Of a stretch of DNA of 64,000 bases, positions 33,305 through 41,186 are shown in pieces. The notes under the pieces were generated by a model. It made no database searches. It saw only the letters and a list, made by a program, of their open reading frames with translations, and was not told the origin of the DNA. Each line of letters begins with the position of its first letter. The first letter of the stretch is position 1. This DNA is from Candidatus Aalborgicola bjergmarkensis (GTDB lineage Bacteria > Pseudomonadota > Gammaproteobacteria > Burkholderiales > Burkholderiaceae_C), in NCBI GenBank assembly GCA_016708725.1, contig JADJFE010000002.1, forward strand, positions 186,001 through 250,000. The letters are read 5' to 3'. Made by a program: the position numbers and the translations under genes.

Positions 33305-33717
33305 TGTGCATGTATTTACTGGACACCAATGTCGTTTCCGAACTGCGAAAACCCAAACCGCATGGCGGAGTCGTTGCGTGGCTGCAGTCGGTGGACGACG
33401 CCAGCTTGTTTTTGTCTGCGGTCACGCTGGGAGAAATTCAGGCCGGAATCGAACTGACACGCGAGCAAGACGCAGCCAAGGCAGCAGAGCTTGAAACCTG
33501 GCTGGAACTGGTAGCCGGGGCCTATAACGTTTTACCGATGCATGCGGCTGCGTTCCGAAACTGGGCAAAGCTCATGCACCGCAAATCTGACACGCTGTAC
33601 GAGGACGCCATGATTGCGGCCACGGCAAGAGTCCATGGCCTGACCGTGGTTACCCGCAATGTCGCCGACTTTCAGGCGCTAGGCGTCGAGGTTTTGAACC
33701 CTTGGACATCCTCTTGA
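33304..33717 (+). CDS. VapC/FitB-type PIN toxin
   Basis: A 137-residue PIN ribonuclease. Acidic residues are in place: YLLDTNVVSELR, SAVTLGEIQAGIE, TLYEDAMIAATA and TRNVADF. This is the FitB-like group of VapC toxins, which cleave tRNA or rRNA. Start ATG 33304. It is coupled to the Phd-type gene and is followed by R1 copy H. Confidence 0.92.
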   Translation: MCMYLLDTNVVSELRKPKPHGGVVAWLQSVDDASLFLSAVTLGEIQAGIELTREQDAAKAAELETWLELVAGAYNVLPMHAAAFRNWAKLMHRKSDTLYEDAMIAATARVHGLTVVTRNVADFQALGVEVLNPWTSS

Positions 33718-33771
33718 TGCGATTGGTACAAGCGGCTACACCGGCTCGTGGTCGATTCCGTAGGCTTCGAT

Positions 33772-34050
33772 CAAAACTCCCATTTCAATAGCTGTCCCCG
33801 CACGTTCCATGAGGCTTTCAAGCCGATTGGTCAAAAATTTAGCCCAAAAACCACCCCGCTACACACCACCCGACCGGCGAGGCGGGAGAATTTGGGGGTG
33901 GGTAGCCCCGGAATAAAGAGGGAATATGGCTGTACCGCTTATGGGTCAAGCGGCAACAGCTACAAATATAGAAGCGCCTGTATGTTGGAGGTATCGCGCT
34001 GGCGATGTCGATGTCGAATGGGGGGTGGCAGCCGGGACCATCGTTGGCAA
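33772..34050. repeat. repeat R1, copy H
   Basis: Full palindromic element (33787-33985) starting at AAACTCCCATTTCAATAGCTG. Its right end retains a degenerate scrap of the dehydrogenase 3' end (CGCGCTGGCGATG followed by GAATGGGGGGTGG), scrambled by a small duplication. Confidence 0.8.
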
Positions 34051-34122
34051 TCGTTTATAGTTTCAATCTGACCTGATCCGACCTGATCTGACCTGTATAG
34101 TCAGACACCAAGGAGTGCAACG

Positions 34123-34374
34123 ATGCAAACATGGCAATTGCAGAGCGCCAAGGCGCGGTTTTCTGACCTCATCAAGCGTGCGACCCATGACGGACCGCAG
34201 GAAATCACCGTGCATGGCCATCCGGTTGCTGTTGTCATTTCGCGCGCACTGTTTGATCAACTCAGCGGCAACGATGAATCCCTGGTGAGCTTCATGCGCC
34301 ACTCGCCTCTGGCCGATCAGGAAGACATCGTGTTTGAACGCGACAGCGGCGCAGCGCGTGAGGTCGCGTTTTGA
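34123..34374 (+). CDS. Phd/YefM-type antitoxin
   Basis: An 83-residue antitoxin, MQTWQLQSAKARFSDLIKRA at the start and HGHPVAVVISRALFDQL after it, the full Phd domain. The promoter region holds three 10-nt direct repeats (CTGACCTGAT, 34068-34097), which may be operator sites for autorepression. The stop overlaps the toxin's TTG start (TTGA). Confidence 0.92.
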   Translation: MQTWQLQSAKARFSDLIKRATHDGPQEITVHGHPVAVVISRALFDQLSGNDESLVSFMRHSPLADQEDIVFERDSGAAREVAF

Positions 34375-34784
34375 GCTATCTGATCGACACCAACGTCCTG
34401 TCGGAACTGCGACGCAAACAACCTGATCCGCAGGTTGTAGCCTGGATGCAGGATAGACCACGCCAGTCGCTGTACCTGAGTGTGTTGACCCTGGGAGAGA
34501 TTCGCAAAGGTATCGAGCGTCTGGATGACCCGACGCGCCGCCAGAATTTGCTCGACTGGCTGGAGGTCGAACTACCAAACTACTTCCTTGGCCGTTTGCT
34601 GGCCATCGATATTCACACTGCTGATCGCTGGGGACGGTTGATTGCTTCTGTCACGCGGCCACTGCCTGCCATCGACGCCTTGCTGGCGGCAACGGCCTTG
34701 CAGAACAATCTGGCGCTTGTCACACGCAATACCAGGGACTTTGCGGGGATGGGTGTGCAATTGATCAATCCCTGGCAAGCCTGA
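34371..34784 (+). CDS. VapC/FitB-type PIN toxin
   Basis: A 137-residue PIN ribonuclease with SYLIDTNVLSELRRKQ, LSVLTLGEIRKGIER, LPAIDALLAATA and VTRNTRDF carrying the acidic site. The start is TTG at 34371 inside the antitoxin stop, which keeps toxin synthesis dependent on the antitoxin. It resembles the pair 1 kb upstream in plan but is clearly a different sequence, so the two were acquired separately rather than duplicated. Confidence 0.92.
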   Translation: MSYLIDTNVLSELRRKQPDPQVVAWMQDRPRQSLYLSVLTLGEIRKGIERLDDPTRRQNLLDWLEVELPNYFLGRLLAIDIHTADRWGRLIASVTRPLPAIDALLAATALQNNLALVTRNTRDFAGMGVQLINPWQA

Positions 34785-34859
34785 GCTGTTTGCCTCACCC
34801 GTCGGCGTACCAGTCCTTGCCGTTTTGATGCCACCGCTCCTCCACCGCAAGAACAAAGC

Positions 34860-35215
34860 GAGTTTTTTGTTCACTGGCATGGGTGCAACGCAATATGCCC
34901 GCTCCCACCCGCAACCAAAGCCAGCGCCTGAGAAAACCCGATAAAACTCCCATTTCAATAGCTGCTACCGCACGTTCCATGAGGCTTTCAAGCCGATTTG
35001 CCAAAAATTTAGCCCAAAAAACACCCTGTCACACACCAGCCACCCGGCGAGGCGGGAGAATTTGGGGGTGGGTAGCCCCGGAATGATGAGGAAATATGGC
35101 TGTAGCGCTTATGGATCAAGCGGCAACAGCTACAAATATAGAAGCGCCTTACACAGCAAGCACCTGCCGCTGGTTCTACCGCTGGGCCGTCAGCGCACCT
35201 TGGGCAGCACGGTCT
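34860..35215. repeat. repeat R1, copy I with dehydrogenase tail
   Basis: Begins at GTTTTTTGTTCACTGGCATG, contains the full palindromic element (34958-35150) and the AGCAAGCACCTGCCGCTGG junction. After about 25 bases of dehydrogenase sequence an internal deletion joins its downstream flank (CCGTCAGCGCACCTTGGGCAG), which runs into the 3' end of the next gene. Confidence 0.8.
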
Positions 35216-35687
35216 TGGCTGGCTCGCGTGCCTGAAAGCGCATCATTTCTTCCCTGAGCGCCTCGCGCTCCACGGGCAAGCCGAGGTGATCAAGGCTGAG
35301 GAAGTACTCGATGTACGCATCCATCGCTTGCGCCGACGTCCGGGCGGCTTCGCGCATGCAGCCGACATGTCCCTGCGACGCGCGCGGCCACCACGAATGA
35401 AAAGCCTTGACCCGGCGCGCAATCAGCCCGCGAAAGAGGGTGTGCACGCGCGCTTGGTCGCGGGTCTTTCGCAGGTGATGGCCCAGCGTGATGATTTCCT
35501 CCAGGCCGCCGTCACGGCCAAAATTGGCGAGGATGGTCCGGATCAGCGCATCCAGGCGGCCTGCGTCTATCCACGACTGGAACAGCTCGCCATCGAGCAC
35601 GCGCGCCTCCTCTTGCGTCAGATCGCGTCCGAGGGTCTTGGCACGTCTGGCCCAAAGTCGCTCGAATTCGACACTGTAGCTTGGCAT
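35190..35687 (-). CDS. conserved hypothetical helical protein
   Basis: A 165-residue, arginine-rich, mainly helical protein (MPSYSVEFERLWARRAKTLG at the start). I do not recognise the family. The final codons (KTVLPKVR, stop 35190) are made of sequence that belongs to R1 copy I and the dehydrogenase flank. The natural C-terminus may therefore have been replaced by recombination. It is read 27 bases after the DUF924 gene and is probably in its operon. Confidence 0.55.
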   Translation of the reverse strand: MPSYSVEFERLWARRAKTLGRDLTQEEARVLDGELFQSWIDAGRLDALIRTILANFGRDGGLEEIITLGHHLRKTRDQARVHTLFRGLIARRVKAFHSWWPRASQGHVGCMREAARTSAQAMDAYIEYFLSLDHLGLPVEREALREEMMRFQAREPAKTVLPKVR

Positions 35688-35714
35688 GGGGGCTGTAACG
35701 GTGTTTCGTGGAGA

Positions 35715-36293
35715 TCAGAAGCGTGACCCCGGCTGCTTCAGAAACTCCACTTCCTCAGGCGTGGAAGTACGCCCCAGAATGTCATTTCTGTGCGGATACC
35801 GGCCAAAACGATCAATCATCGCCTTGTGCCGCAACTCGAAGTCGTGGTTTCCAGCGGGCGCAAAGTCTCTATAAAGCGACTCTGCCACAAGGTGTATCTG
35901 TCTTGACTCACTGTGCATATACGGGAGCAGAAGAAAGCTTCTCTGCGTGGGGTTCAGCGTGTTCAATGCGCCAGACAAAACGGCCTCCTGGGCCAGCACG
36001 AGCGCGATGGTGTCCTGGGCGAATGCTTGCGCGGTGTTGCGGTAGACGTTGCGCGAGAACTGATCCAGCACGATGATTTCCGCGAGGCGACCTTCTGCCG
36101 TAGCCCGCCACGGGTACAACTCTCCGGCAGCAGCTTGCTGCATGACGCCGAGAAAGCGTTGCCGGATCAGATCGTCGAAGTTCTTGTCCGAAGCGAACCA
36201 AAGCCTCGGCTCGATTTCCTGGAACCAGAATGACAGGACTGCTGTGTGCATTGGGGACATTGGGGACACCTGCGCTTTCAATTCAAGAGACAT
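35715..36293 (-). CDS. DUF924 family protein
   Basis: A 185- to 192-residue member of DUF924: VLSFWFQEIEPRLWFASDKN, FDDLIRQRF, IIVLDQFSRNVYRNTAQAF and FLLLPYMHSE are the family signatures. The fold is TPR-like; its biochemical role is unknown. The start is unsure: ATG 36251 (MHTAVLSFWF) is the usual one, while 36293 adds residues that include a product of a 9-nt duplication (36250-36267). A separate 11-nt duplication (36281-36302) lies at its upstream end. Confidence 0.85.
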   Translation of the reverse strand: MSLELKAQVSPMSPMHTAVLSFWFQEIEPRLWFASDKNFDDLIRQRFLGVMQQAAAGELYPWRATAEGRLAEIIVLDQFSRNVYRNTAQAFAQDTIALVLAQEAVLSGALNTLNPTQRSFLLLPYMHSESRQIHLVAESLYRDFAPAGNHDFELRHKAMIDRFGRYPHRNDILGRTSTPEEVEFLKQPGSRF

Positions 36294-36345
36294 TCAAGAG
36301 ACATGCTCGTGCCTGCGTGGCATGGCGGTTGTCGCCGTAAGATAG

Positions 36346-36604
36346 CCGGGACCAGCCGCCCGGCGAGGCGGGAGAGTTTGGTGGTTGGTAGCCCTGGAAT
36401 AAAGGGGGAATACGGCTGTACCTCCCATGGAACAAGCGGCAACAGCTACAAATATAGAAGCGCCTTACACAGCAAGCACCTGCCGCTGGTTCTACCACTG
36501 GGAATTACCCAAAACCCGCGCCTGGCACGCACTGCTGCGCGGCCTGGACGGCAGCACGGTGGCACGGCCTTGGCTGGCTTGCGCGTGCAGCCGACATGCA
36601 CAAC
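36346..36604. repeat. repeat R1, copy J with dehydrogenase tail
   Basis: Right half of the palindromic element (GGGACCAGCCGCCCGGCGAG onward), AGCAAGCACCTGCCG junction, then a dehydrogenase 3' fragment (36486-36550) with an internal deletion and the usual downstream flank ending CATGCACAACG at attC-like site 4. Confidence 0.85.
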
Positions 36605-36667
36605 GTTCAAGGTCAGGGGCGCTGCGCGGCTTTATTGCGCAGCGCCCCCTGCACCGCAGGGTTGGGC
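36598..36667 (-). other. attC-like recombination site 4
   Basis: GCACAAC (36598-36604) and a perfect GTTGGGC core (36661-36667) bracket the inverted repeat CAGGGGCGCTGCGC/GCGCAGCGCCCCCTG (36614-36627, 36637-36651) with one extra, unpaired C. This is the pattern of extrahelical bases that orients attC sites. The stop of the minus-strand gene lies within the hairpin, as often seen in cassettes. Confidence 0.6.
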
Positions 36668-36981
36668 GTCTTGTGACTCGACTCAACAGTCTTCTTACGC
36701 GACTTCTTAACCGGGTTAACTACTGCGGCATCCACGGTTGTGAGCCCGTCTGTCCTTGATGGCATCAAACCAATCCGGGAGACACCAATCATTGCTCCAG
36801 GAGTAAGGGCCGTAGGATCAGGCCCAACCGCCCCCGTCCCAATCTGGAATTCAACCAGTAAGTCGAAGTGTCCTTCATGAATGCCGTAGTGTTTAACCAG
36901 AACGCCGGCAAGATCGTGCATAGACAACGGCGCATCAACTGGTGTCGGCGTCCAATTCGTAGCGGGTTTATCAGTGGACAT
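36613..36981 (-). CDS. unknown protein, third gene of the HicAB operon
   Basis: A 122-residue protein from ATG 36981 (MSTDKPATNWTPTPVDAPLS), behind GGGGA. Residues 20-45 include a helical MHDLAGVLVKHYGIHEGHFD. The C-terminal 40 residues are basic and look disordered. Its last codons run into attC-like site 4, so the tail may be set by the recombination site. The start overlaps the HicB stop by 11 bases. No family recognised. Confidence 0.5.
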   Translation of the reverse strand: MSTDKPATNWTPTPVDAPLSMHDLAGVLVKHYGIHEGHFDLLVEFQIGTGAVGPDPTALTPGAMIGVSRIGLMPSRTDGLTTVDAAVVNPVKKSRKKTVESSHKTPNPAVQGALRNKAAQRP

Positions 36982-37417
36982 GGGCTGTTCCCCACTGTGT
37001 TTGTGCTGACGCGCTAGATACAAGTGTCTTCATGGATTCTTCCGGAATGTTGAGCGTCACCCGCACGTTATGGTTAACAACAGGTTGGATATTTACGAAT
37101 GCATCCAAGGCTCGAACTGCAACATCATTAAGCGAAACATTGTCTGCTAACGCTCGTAGTGCTACCGCCTTATGCAACGCTGGAGGGATGCGGACATTAA
37201 ACTGTCCTCTTAGAGGTTTTTGCGGTTCTCTTCCAAGAGTCGTGCAAGTCTCAATGTAATCATCCACCGCAGCCTCGAATTCCGTCTGCAATTCAGCGGG
37301 AGATGTGGCCTCATATGTGACCAAGTCATCAATAAATAGAATCTTCCCACGGCAAACCCGGCGAGCCATATCTAGCTCTGTGGTACCTTCGTAGTCTTTG
37401 TACTTGAGAATGTCCAT
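36971..37417 (-). CDS. hicB: HicB-type antitoxin
   Basis: A 148-residue antitoxin with the HicB RNase-H-like partial fold (LFIDDLVTYEATSPAELQTE, then AVDDYIETC) and a C-terminal ribbon-helix-helix/arc-like segment (FNVRIPPALHKAVALRALA). It binds HicA and represses the operon. ATG 37417 follows GAGGACGAC. The gene order hicA-hicB matches the common arrangement. It lies eight bases after hicA. Confidence 0.88.
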   Translation of the reverse strand: MDILKYKDYEGTTELDMARRVCRGKILFIDDLVTYEATSPAELQTEFEAAVDDYIETCTTLGREPQKPLRGQFNVRIPPALHKAVALRALADNVSLNDVAVRALDAFVNIQPVVNHNVRVTLNIPEESMKTLVSSASAQTQWGTAHVH

Positions 37418-37425
37418 GTCGTCCT

Positions 37426-37680
37426 CTAAATGAATCCATTCGTCTTCAGATGCTCGATTACGTCGGCGATGCAACCCTTGTCGACGTCCGGTGAAGGGTG
37501 TGGTGCATGGCAGATAATCAACGCATTCCTGGCTTGATGGTAGAACTTCCTCCGCGATCCACTGCCCTTCAACATGGTGTAACCGAGGTGCTCTAGCACG
37601 CTCTTGAGTTCATCCCATTTAATGTCGGCGGATGGCGGCGTTGCGCACAGTTTCTCCAGAGCCTTGCGGTGTTTTGCCAT
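37426..37680 (-). CDS. hicA: HicA-type toxin
   Basis: An 84-residue double-stranded-RNA-binding-fold mRNA interferase. The motif KGSGSRRKFYH sits where GSH is typical of HicA; the histidine is shifted and Arg stands in its place, a variant seen in the longer HicA group. The downstream HAPHPSPDVDKG segment also fits. ATG 37680. First gene of a three-gene operon with hicB and an unknown gene. Confidence 0.82.
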   Translation of the reverse strand: MAKHRKALEKLCATPPSADIKWDELKSVLEHLGYTMLKGSGSRRKFYHQARNALIICHAPHPSPDVDKGCIADVIEHLKTNGFI

Positions 37681-38107
37681 GGTAGATCAGCCGAAGTGAT
37701 GTTTGATTGTAACTGAAAAGTGGTTACAGAATCTGCCGGATTTGTCCCGAACGTCGAATAACTGCCGGAAGAGCGTGCCAGAGACGGTCAAAACCGGAGG
37801 GCGAGGTCGCCCTCGCAAGACGCTCAAAAAGGGACAAAAGCTCTTGCGTATTTTGGATGAACATGCGCTTCTGGGCTGCATAAACAGCGACAGCAACCTA
37901 TCCGTAGAATACAAAAAGCACTTAAGCCTGTGATCTTTGCCGAAAATTTACGCCCGGTTGTAATACACGCGAAATAGCACAAATCGAAAAAATGGCGGAT
38001 GCCTGGAGAATATCCCGATGGCATTACAGCCATAATGCCTCCATTTGTGGCTGTGCTGTGCATGCCGCTTTGCTACAACAAACTCAGGAAAAAAGGAGCA
38101 GACTTAA

Positions 38108-39601
38108 GTGAACACCCGCCCCAGGGTTCTCGCCGTTGACGATATTGCGCTCAACCTGGAATTACTGCGCCATTTGCTGGAGAGCAGATACGAAGTCATT
38201 CTGGCCCCTGACGGTGCAAGCGCCTTGCGTCTTGCCGGACTTTCGCCCTTGCCCGACCTGATTCTGCTCGATGTGATGATGCCCGACATCAATGGCTACA
38301 CCGTCTGCGCGCGGCTCAAGTCCGATGCACGCACTGCCGACATTCCGGTCATTTTTCTGACGGCCAACACACAGCGCGAAAGCGAAGCACGTGGCTTTCA
38401 CGAAGGCGCGGTGGACTACATCTCCAAGCCCATTCATGCCGAAACGCTGCTGGCACGTGTGGCAACCCACATTCAGCTCAAACAAGCCAGCGCTTTACTG
38501 AAAGATCAGAACAAACTGCTGGAGCATCTCGTTGCCAGGCGCACTGCCGAAGTCGAAGCCATGCAGGATGCCACCATTCTTGCCATGGCAAGCCTTGCGG
38601 AAACGCGCGACAACGAAACGGGCAACCATATCCGGCGCACCCAGCACTATATGGCCTCGCTGGCCAGGCAATTGCAGGACCATCCGCGTTTTTGTGCCGA
38701 ACTGAGCAACGAAAATATCACACTGCTATTCAAATCAGCAGCCTTGCATGACATTGGCAAAGTGGGCATCCCGGATCGTATCCTGCTCAAACCGGGCAAA
38801 CTCGACACCGACGAGTTTGAAACCATGAAACTGCATACGGTATATGGCCGCGACACGCTGCTTGCAGTGGAACACCATCTGGGAACCAGCAGTGCCTTTT
38901 TGCGCTACGCACGCGAAATCGCCTACGCACACCACGAAAAGTTTGACGGTTCGGGCTATCCCGAAGGGCTGGCGGGCGATGCAATCCCCATTGCGGCGCG
39001 CCTGATGGCCGTTGCCGATGTCTACGATGCCTTGATTTCAAAGCGCGTATACAAGGCTGCAATGGACCACGATACAGCCATTGGCATCATCCACCAGGGA
39101 CGCGGCACCCATTTTGATGGTGACATTGTGGATGCCTTGCTGACAATACAAAATGACTTCGCACGTATTGCCCAAAAGTTCCATGACGAAAACACACACC
39201 ACGCAACGGATACCATGCCAGCCTCAACCGTGGTGATGAAACCACCGGAAAAACCTGCAATGCCTGCAATGCCTGCAGTGCACGTACAGCAAGCAACGCT
39301 GCGGGGTTTCAGTTCCAGGGCGCAACAATCCATACGGCGCGCTTTTGTGAGCGAGGCACCACGGCTGCTTGCCGTGGTAAAAAGCGGATTGGATACCGCA
39401 GACAGCAAGACCGTGGCGTTGGCGGCCCACAGCCTCAAGGGTTCTGCAGGCTATTTTGGCGCCACCGATTTGCAGGAGCAATGCCAGCAGATAGAACAAG
39501 CCGCCAACGGCAATAATCTCGCCTGGATTGCACAGCAAATCCCCGCCTTGCAACAAACAATAGACACAGCGCTGGAGCGCATCAATAGTGGTGGTGCTTG
39601 A
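38108..39601 (+). CDS. REC - HD-GYP - Hpt hybrid regulator (cyclic di-GMP phosphodiesterase)
   Basis: A 497-residue cytosolic protein. An N-terminal receiver (VDDIALN, phosphoacceptor in LLDVMMPDING, YISKPIH) controls an HD-GYP phosphodiesterase (ALHDIGKVGIPDRI, AYAHHEKFDGSGYPEGLAG) that would degrade cyclic di-GMP. A histidine phosphotransfer domain ends the protein (AAHSLKGSAGYFGA). An Hpt after HD-GYP is less common and suggests it passes phosphate on, perhaps to the next gene's receiver. GTG 38108 follows AAAAGGAGCA. A 9-nt triplication (39255-39281) codes PAMPAMPAV in the linker. Confidence 0.9.
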   Translation: MNTRPRVLAVDDIALNLELLRHLLESRYEVILAPDGASALRLAGLSPLPDLILLDVMMPDINGYTVCARLKSDARTADIPVIFLTANTQRESEARGFHEGAVDYISKPIHAETLLARVATHIQLKQASALLKDQNKLLEHLVARRTAEVEAMQDATILAMASLAETRDNETGNHIRRTQHYMASLARQLQDHPRFCAELSNENITLLFKSAALHDIGKVGIPDRILLKPGKLDTDEFETMKLHTVYGRDTLLAVEHHLGTSSAFLRYAREIAYAHHEKFDGSGYPEGLAGDAIPIAARLMAVADVYDALISKRVYKAAMDHDTAIGIIHQGRGTHFDGDIVDALLTIQNDFARIAQKFHDENTHHATDTMPASTVVMKPPEKPAMPAMPAVHVQQATLRGFSSRAQQSIRRAFVSEAPRLLAVVKSGLDTADSKTVALAAHSLKGSAGYFGATDLQEQCQQIEQAANGNNLAWIAQQIPALQQTIDTALERINSGGA

Positions 39602-39646
39602 CCCACCGTATTTTTTCAGTTCAATAATTACGAAAAAAAATTCGAA

Positions 39647-40333
39647 ATGAAGGTATTGGTAATAGATGACGATCTGATTTCGCGCATGGCTCTGATCGAT
39701 GTCCTGGGGAACCTGACAGGCATTGAGGTCTGTGAAGCCGAGTCGGGTGAGCATGCCTGGGAACTGTTATCACAAGGCTTGCATCCGGTGCTGTGCTGTT
39801 GCGATGTGCGCATGCCGGGCATGTCGGGCATCGGCTTGTTTCGCCGCATGCGCGCCACACCCCGTTTTGCCCAAATCCCCGTCTTGATGGTGACATCGGC
39901 TTCTGACCGGGAAACGGTAACAGAGGCATTGAAACTCGGCGCCAGAGGCTTTATCGTCAAGCCGTTTCACGCAGCCGACGTGCGCGCCAAAATCGAAGCA
40001 ACGCTGGGAAGCAACCTGGAGTCCATGTTTGAGGATGCCCAAGCCACCATCAAACGCCTGGGTATCCCGATGACCCGCTATGTAACCTATCTGGACGCAC
40101 TGGCCGGGCAAATCGACGGCGCCCTCCAGAAAGCCCAAGCCGGCGCCGCACTCGACCACCGGGCTCTGGACGCGCTGCACACCGGCTGCCTGACCCTGGG
40201 CGCCACCCACTGCTCCCAGGTCATCCACACCGCACTCAAGAGCCTGGAGCGCGCACCCCTGACACCCGTGCACATCCAATCCATCACCGATCTACCCGCA
40301 CTCCTGCGCCAGCGCGCCGCCAAGTTCCGGTAG
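39647..40333 (+). CDS. response regulator with C-terminal helical domain
   Basis: A 228-residue protein. Residues 1-120 are a receiver (LVIDDDLISRMAL, acceptor in CCCDVRMPGMSG, FIVKPFHAAD). The C-terminal 105 residues are helical with no DNA-binding or enzymatic signature, so it may bind a partner protein. It follows the REC-HD-GYP-Hpt gene by 45 bases and is a likely phosphate acceptor from its Hpt domain. The last 59 bases of this gene are repeated beyond a downstream toxin-antitoxin pair. Confidence 0.85.
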   Translation: MKVLVIDDDLISRMALIDVLGNLTGIEVCEAESGEHAWELLSQGLHPVLCCCDVRMPGMSGIGLFRRMRATPRFAQIPVLMVTSASDRETVTEALKLGARGFIVKPFHAADVRAKIEATLGSNLESMFEDAQATIKRLGIPMTRYVTYLDALAGQIDGALQKAQAGAALDHRALDALHTGCLTLGATHCSQVIHTALKSLERAPLTPVHIQSITDLPALLRQRAAKFR

Positions 40334-40345
40334 GCAGCGTCGGCG
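40275..40345 (+). repeat. 71-bp direct repeat, left copy (3' end of response regulator)
   Basis: This stretch and 41103-41173 match at all but about six positions. The left copy is the last 59 bases of the response regulator gene plus 12 bases beyond it. The two copies bracket the antitoxin/PIN pair and lie 828 bp apart. Confidence 0.9.
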
Positions 40346-40441
40346 GCCACACCGGCATGGCCCATCCAGAGAAGGGGTCCGGGGAGCACCTCAACTAAAT
40401 ACGGCGTATAAACACCTATGCGCTCAAACACTGGAGTAATT

Positions 40442-40681
40442 ATGGATTCTGTCCGCTGGAATATTGCTGTGTCGCCCGACACAGATCAGTCTGTGCGCAT
40501 GTTTCTCGCCGCACAGGGAGGCGGGCGCAAAGGTGACTTGTCGCGCTTCATTGAGGAGGCGGTACGTTCGTACATCCTGGAGCGAGCTGCTGAGCAGGCC
40601 AAGGCCGCCACCGCCGGCATGAGCGAGACCGAGGTGACTGACTTGATCGACGAGGCGGTGCAATGGGCGCGTGAGCACTGA
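40442..40681 (+). CDS. ribbon-helix-helix antitoxin
   Basis: A 79-residue CopG-type antitoxin (MDSVRWNIAVSPDTDQSVRM, then KGDLSRFIEEAVRSYIL). ATG 40442 matches the usual N-terminus better than ATG 40418. The stop and the toxin's ATG share one base (TGATG). It would bind the downstream PIN toxin and the operon promoter. Confidence 0.85.
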   Translation: MDSVRWNIAVSPDTDQSVRMFLAAQGGGRKGDLSRFIEEAVRSYILERAAEQAKAATAGMSETEVTDLIDEAVQWAREH

Positions 40682-41100
40682 TGCGCGTCATCCTCGACAC
40701 CAACGTTTTGCTCAGTGCGTTGATTTCGCCGTATGCCCCGCCCGACACGATCTATAACGCCTGGAGGGCCGCACGGTTCGAGCTGGTGACCTCAATCGTC
40801 CAGCTCGATGAGTTACGACGTGTAAGCCGCTACCCAAGACTTAAAGCCATCCTTCCGGCTCACCGCGTCGGTGCGATGGTGAACAACATGCAACGTGCCA
40901 TCGTGCTGGAACATCTGCCAAGCTTGCCGCAAGGCATCGAGATCAACGACCCGAATGACGCTTTTCTGTTCACGATGGCCTTGGCCGGTGAGGCAGACTA
41001 TCTCGTGACCGGGGACCGTCGTGCCGGATTGCTGCAACTGGGCAACGCCGGTCGCGCGCGCATCCTTACCCCAACCGCCTTTTGTGCTGACGTACTCTGA
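40681..41100 (+). CDS. PIN-domain toxin (PIN_3 / YlbC-type family)
   Basis: A 139-residue putative toxin-antitoxin PIN component. MRVILDTNVLLSALISPYAP, SIVQLDELRRV, DPNDAFLFTMALAGEADYLV and TGDRR carry the acidic residues. It cleaves RNA in related systems. It is coupled to the ribbon-helix-helix gene. The pair lies between two copies of the 3' end of the response regulator gene, so it entered or was trapped there by a duplication. Confidence 0.88.
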   Translation: MRVILDTNVLLSALISPYAPPDTIYNAWRAARFELVTSIVQLDELRRVSRYPRLKAILPAHRVGAMVNNMQRAIVLEHLPSLPQGIEINDPNDAFLFTMALAGEADYLVTGDRRAGLLQLGNAGRARILTPTAFCADVL

Positions 41101-41102
41101 CG

Positions 41103-41173
41103 TCCAATCCATCGCCGACCTACCCGCACTCCTGCGCCAGCGCGCCGCCAGATTCAGGTAAGCAGCGTCGGCG
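41103..41173 (+). repeat. 71-bp direct repeat, right copy
   Basis: Second copy of the response regulator 3' end, without the rest of the gene and starting two bases after the PIN toxin stop. It is slightly diverged (about six changes in 71), so the event is not very recent. Confidence 0.9.
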
Positions 41174-41186
41174 TCGTTTTAGCGTC

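Noticed and set aside
20700..36500. Open frames inside the R1 repeats on both strands
   Set aside because: Copies shift frame and carry different stops, so no protein is conserved; changes do not follow codon positions.
18324..37700. R1 copies considered as a CRISPR array
   Set aside because: Units are hundreds of bases long, irregularly spaced and separated by genes; there are no short equal spacers.
37703..37933. 76-codon plus-strand frame with a basic GRGRPRK stretch
   Set aside because: It starts with TTG without a ribosome site, has an equally long frame on the other strand and no family; it may be real but cannot be supported.
40813..41112. Minus-strand frame opposite the PIN toxin
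   Set aside because: It is antisense to a well-supported toxin gene and has no recognisable domain.
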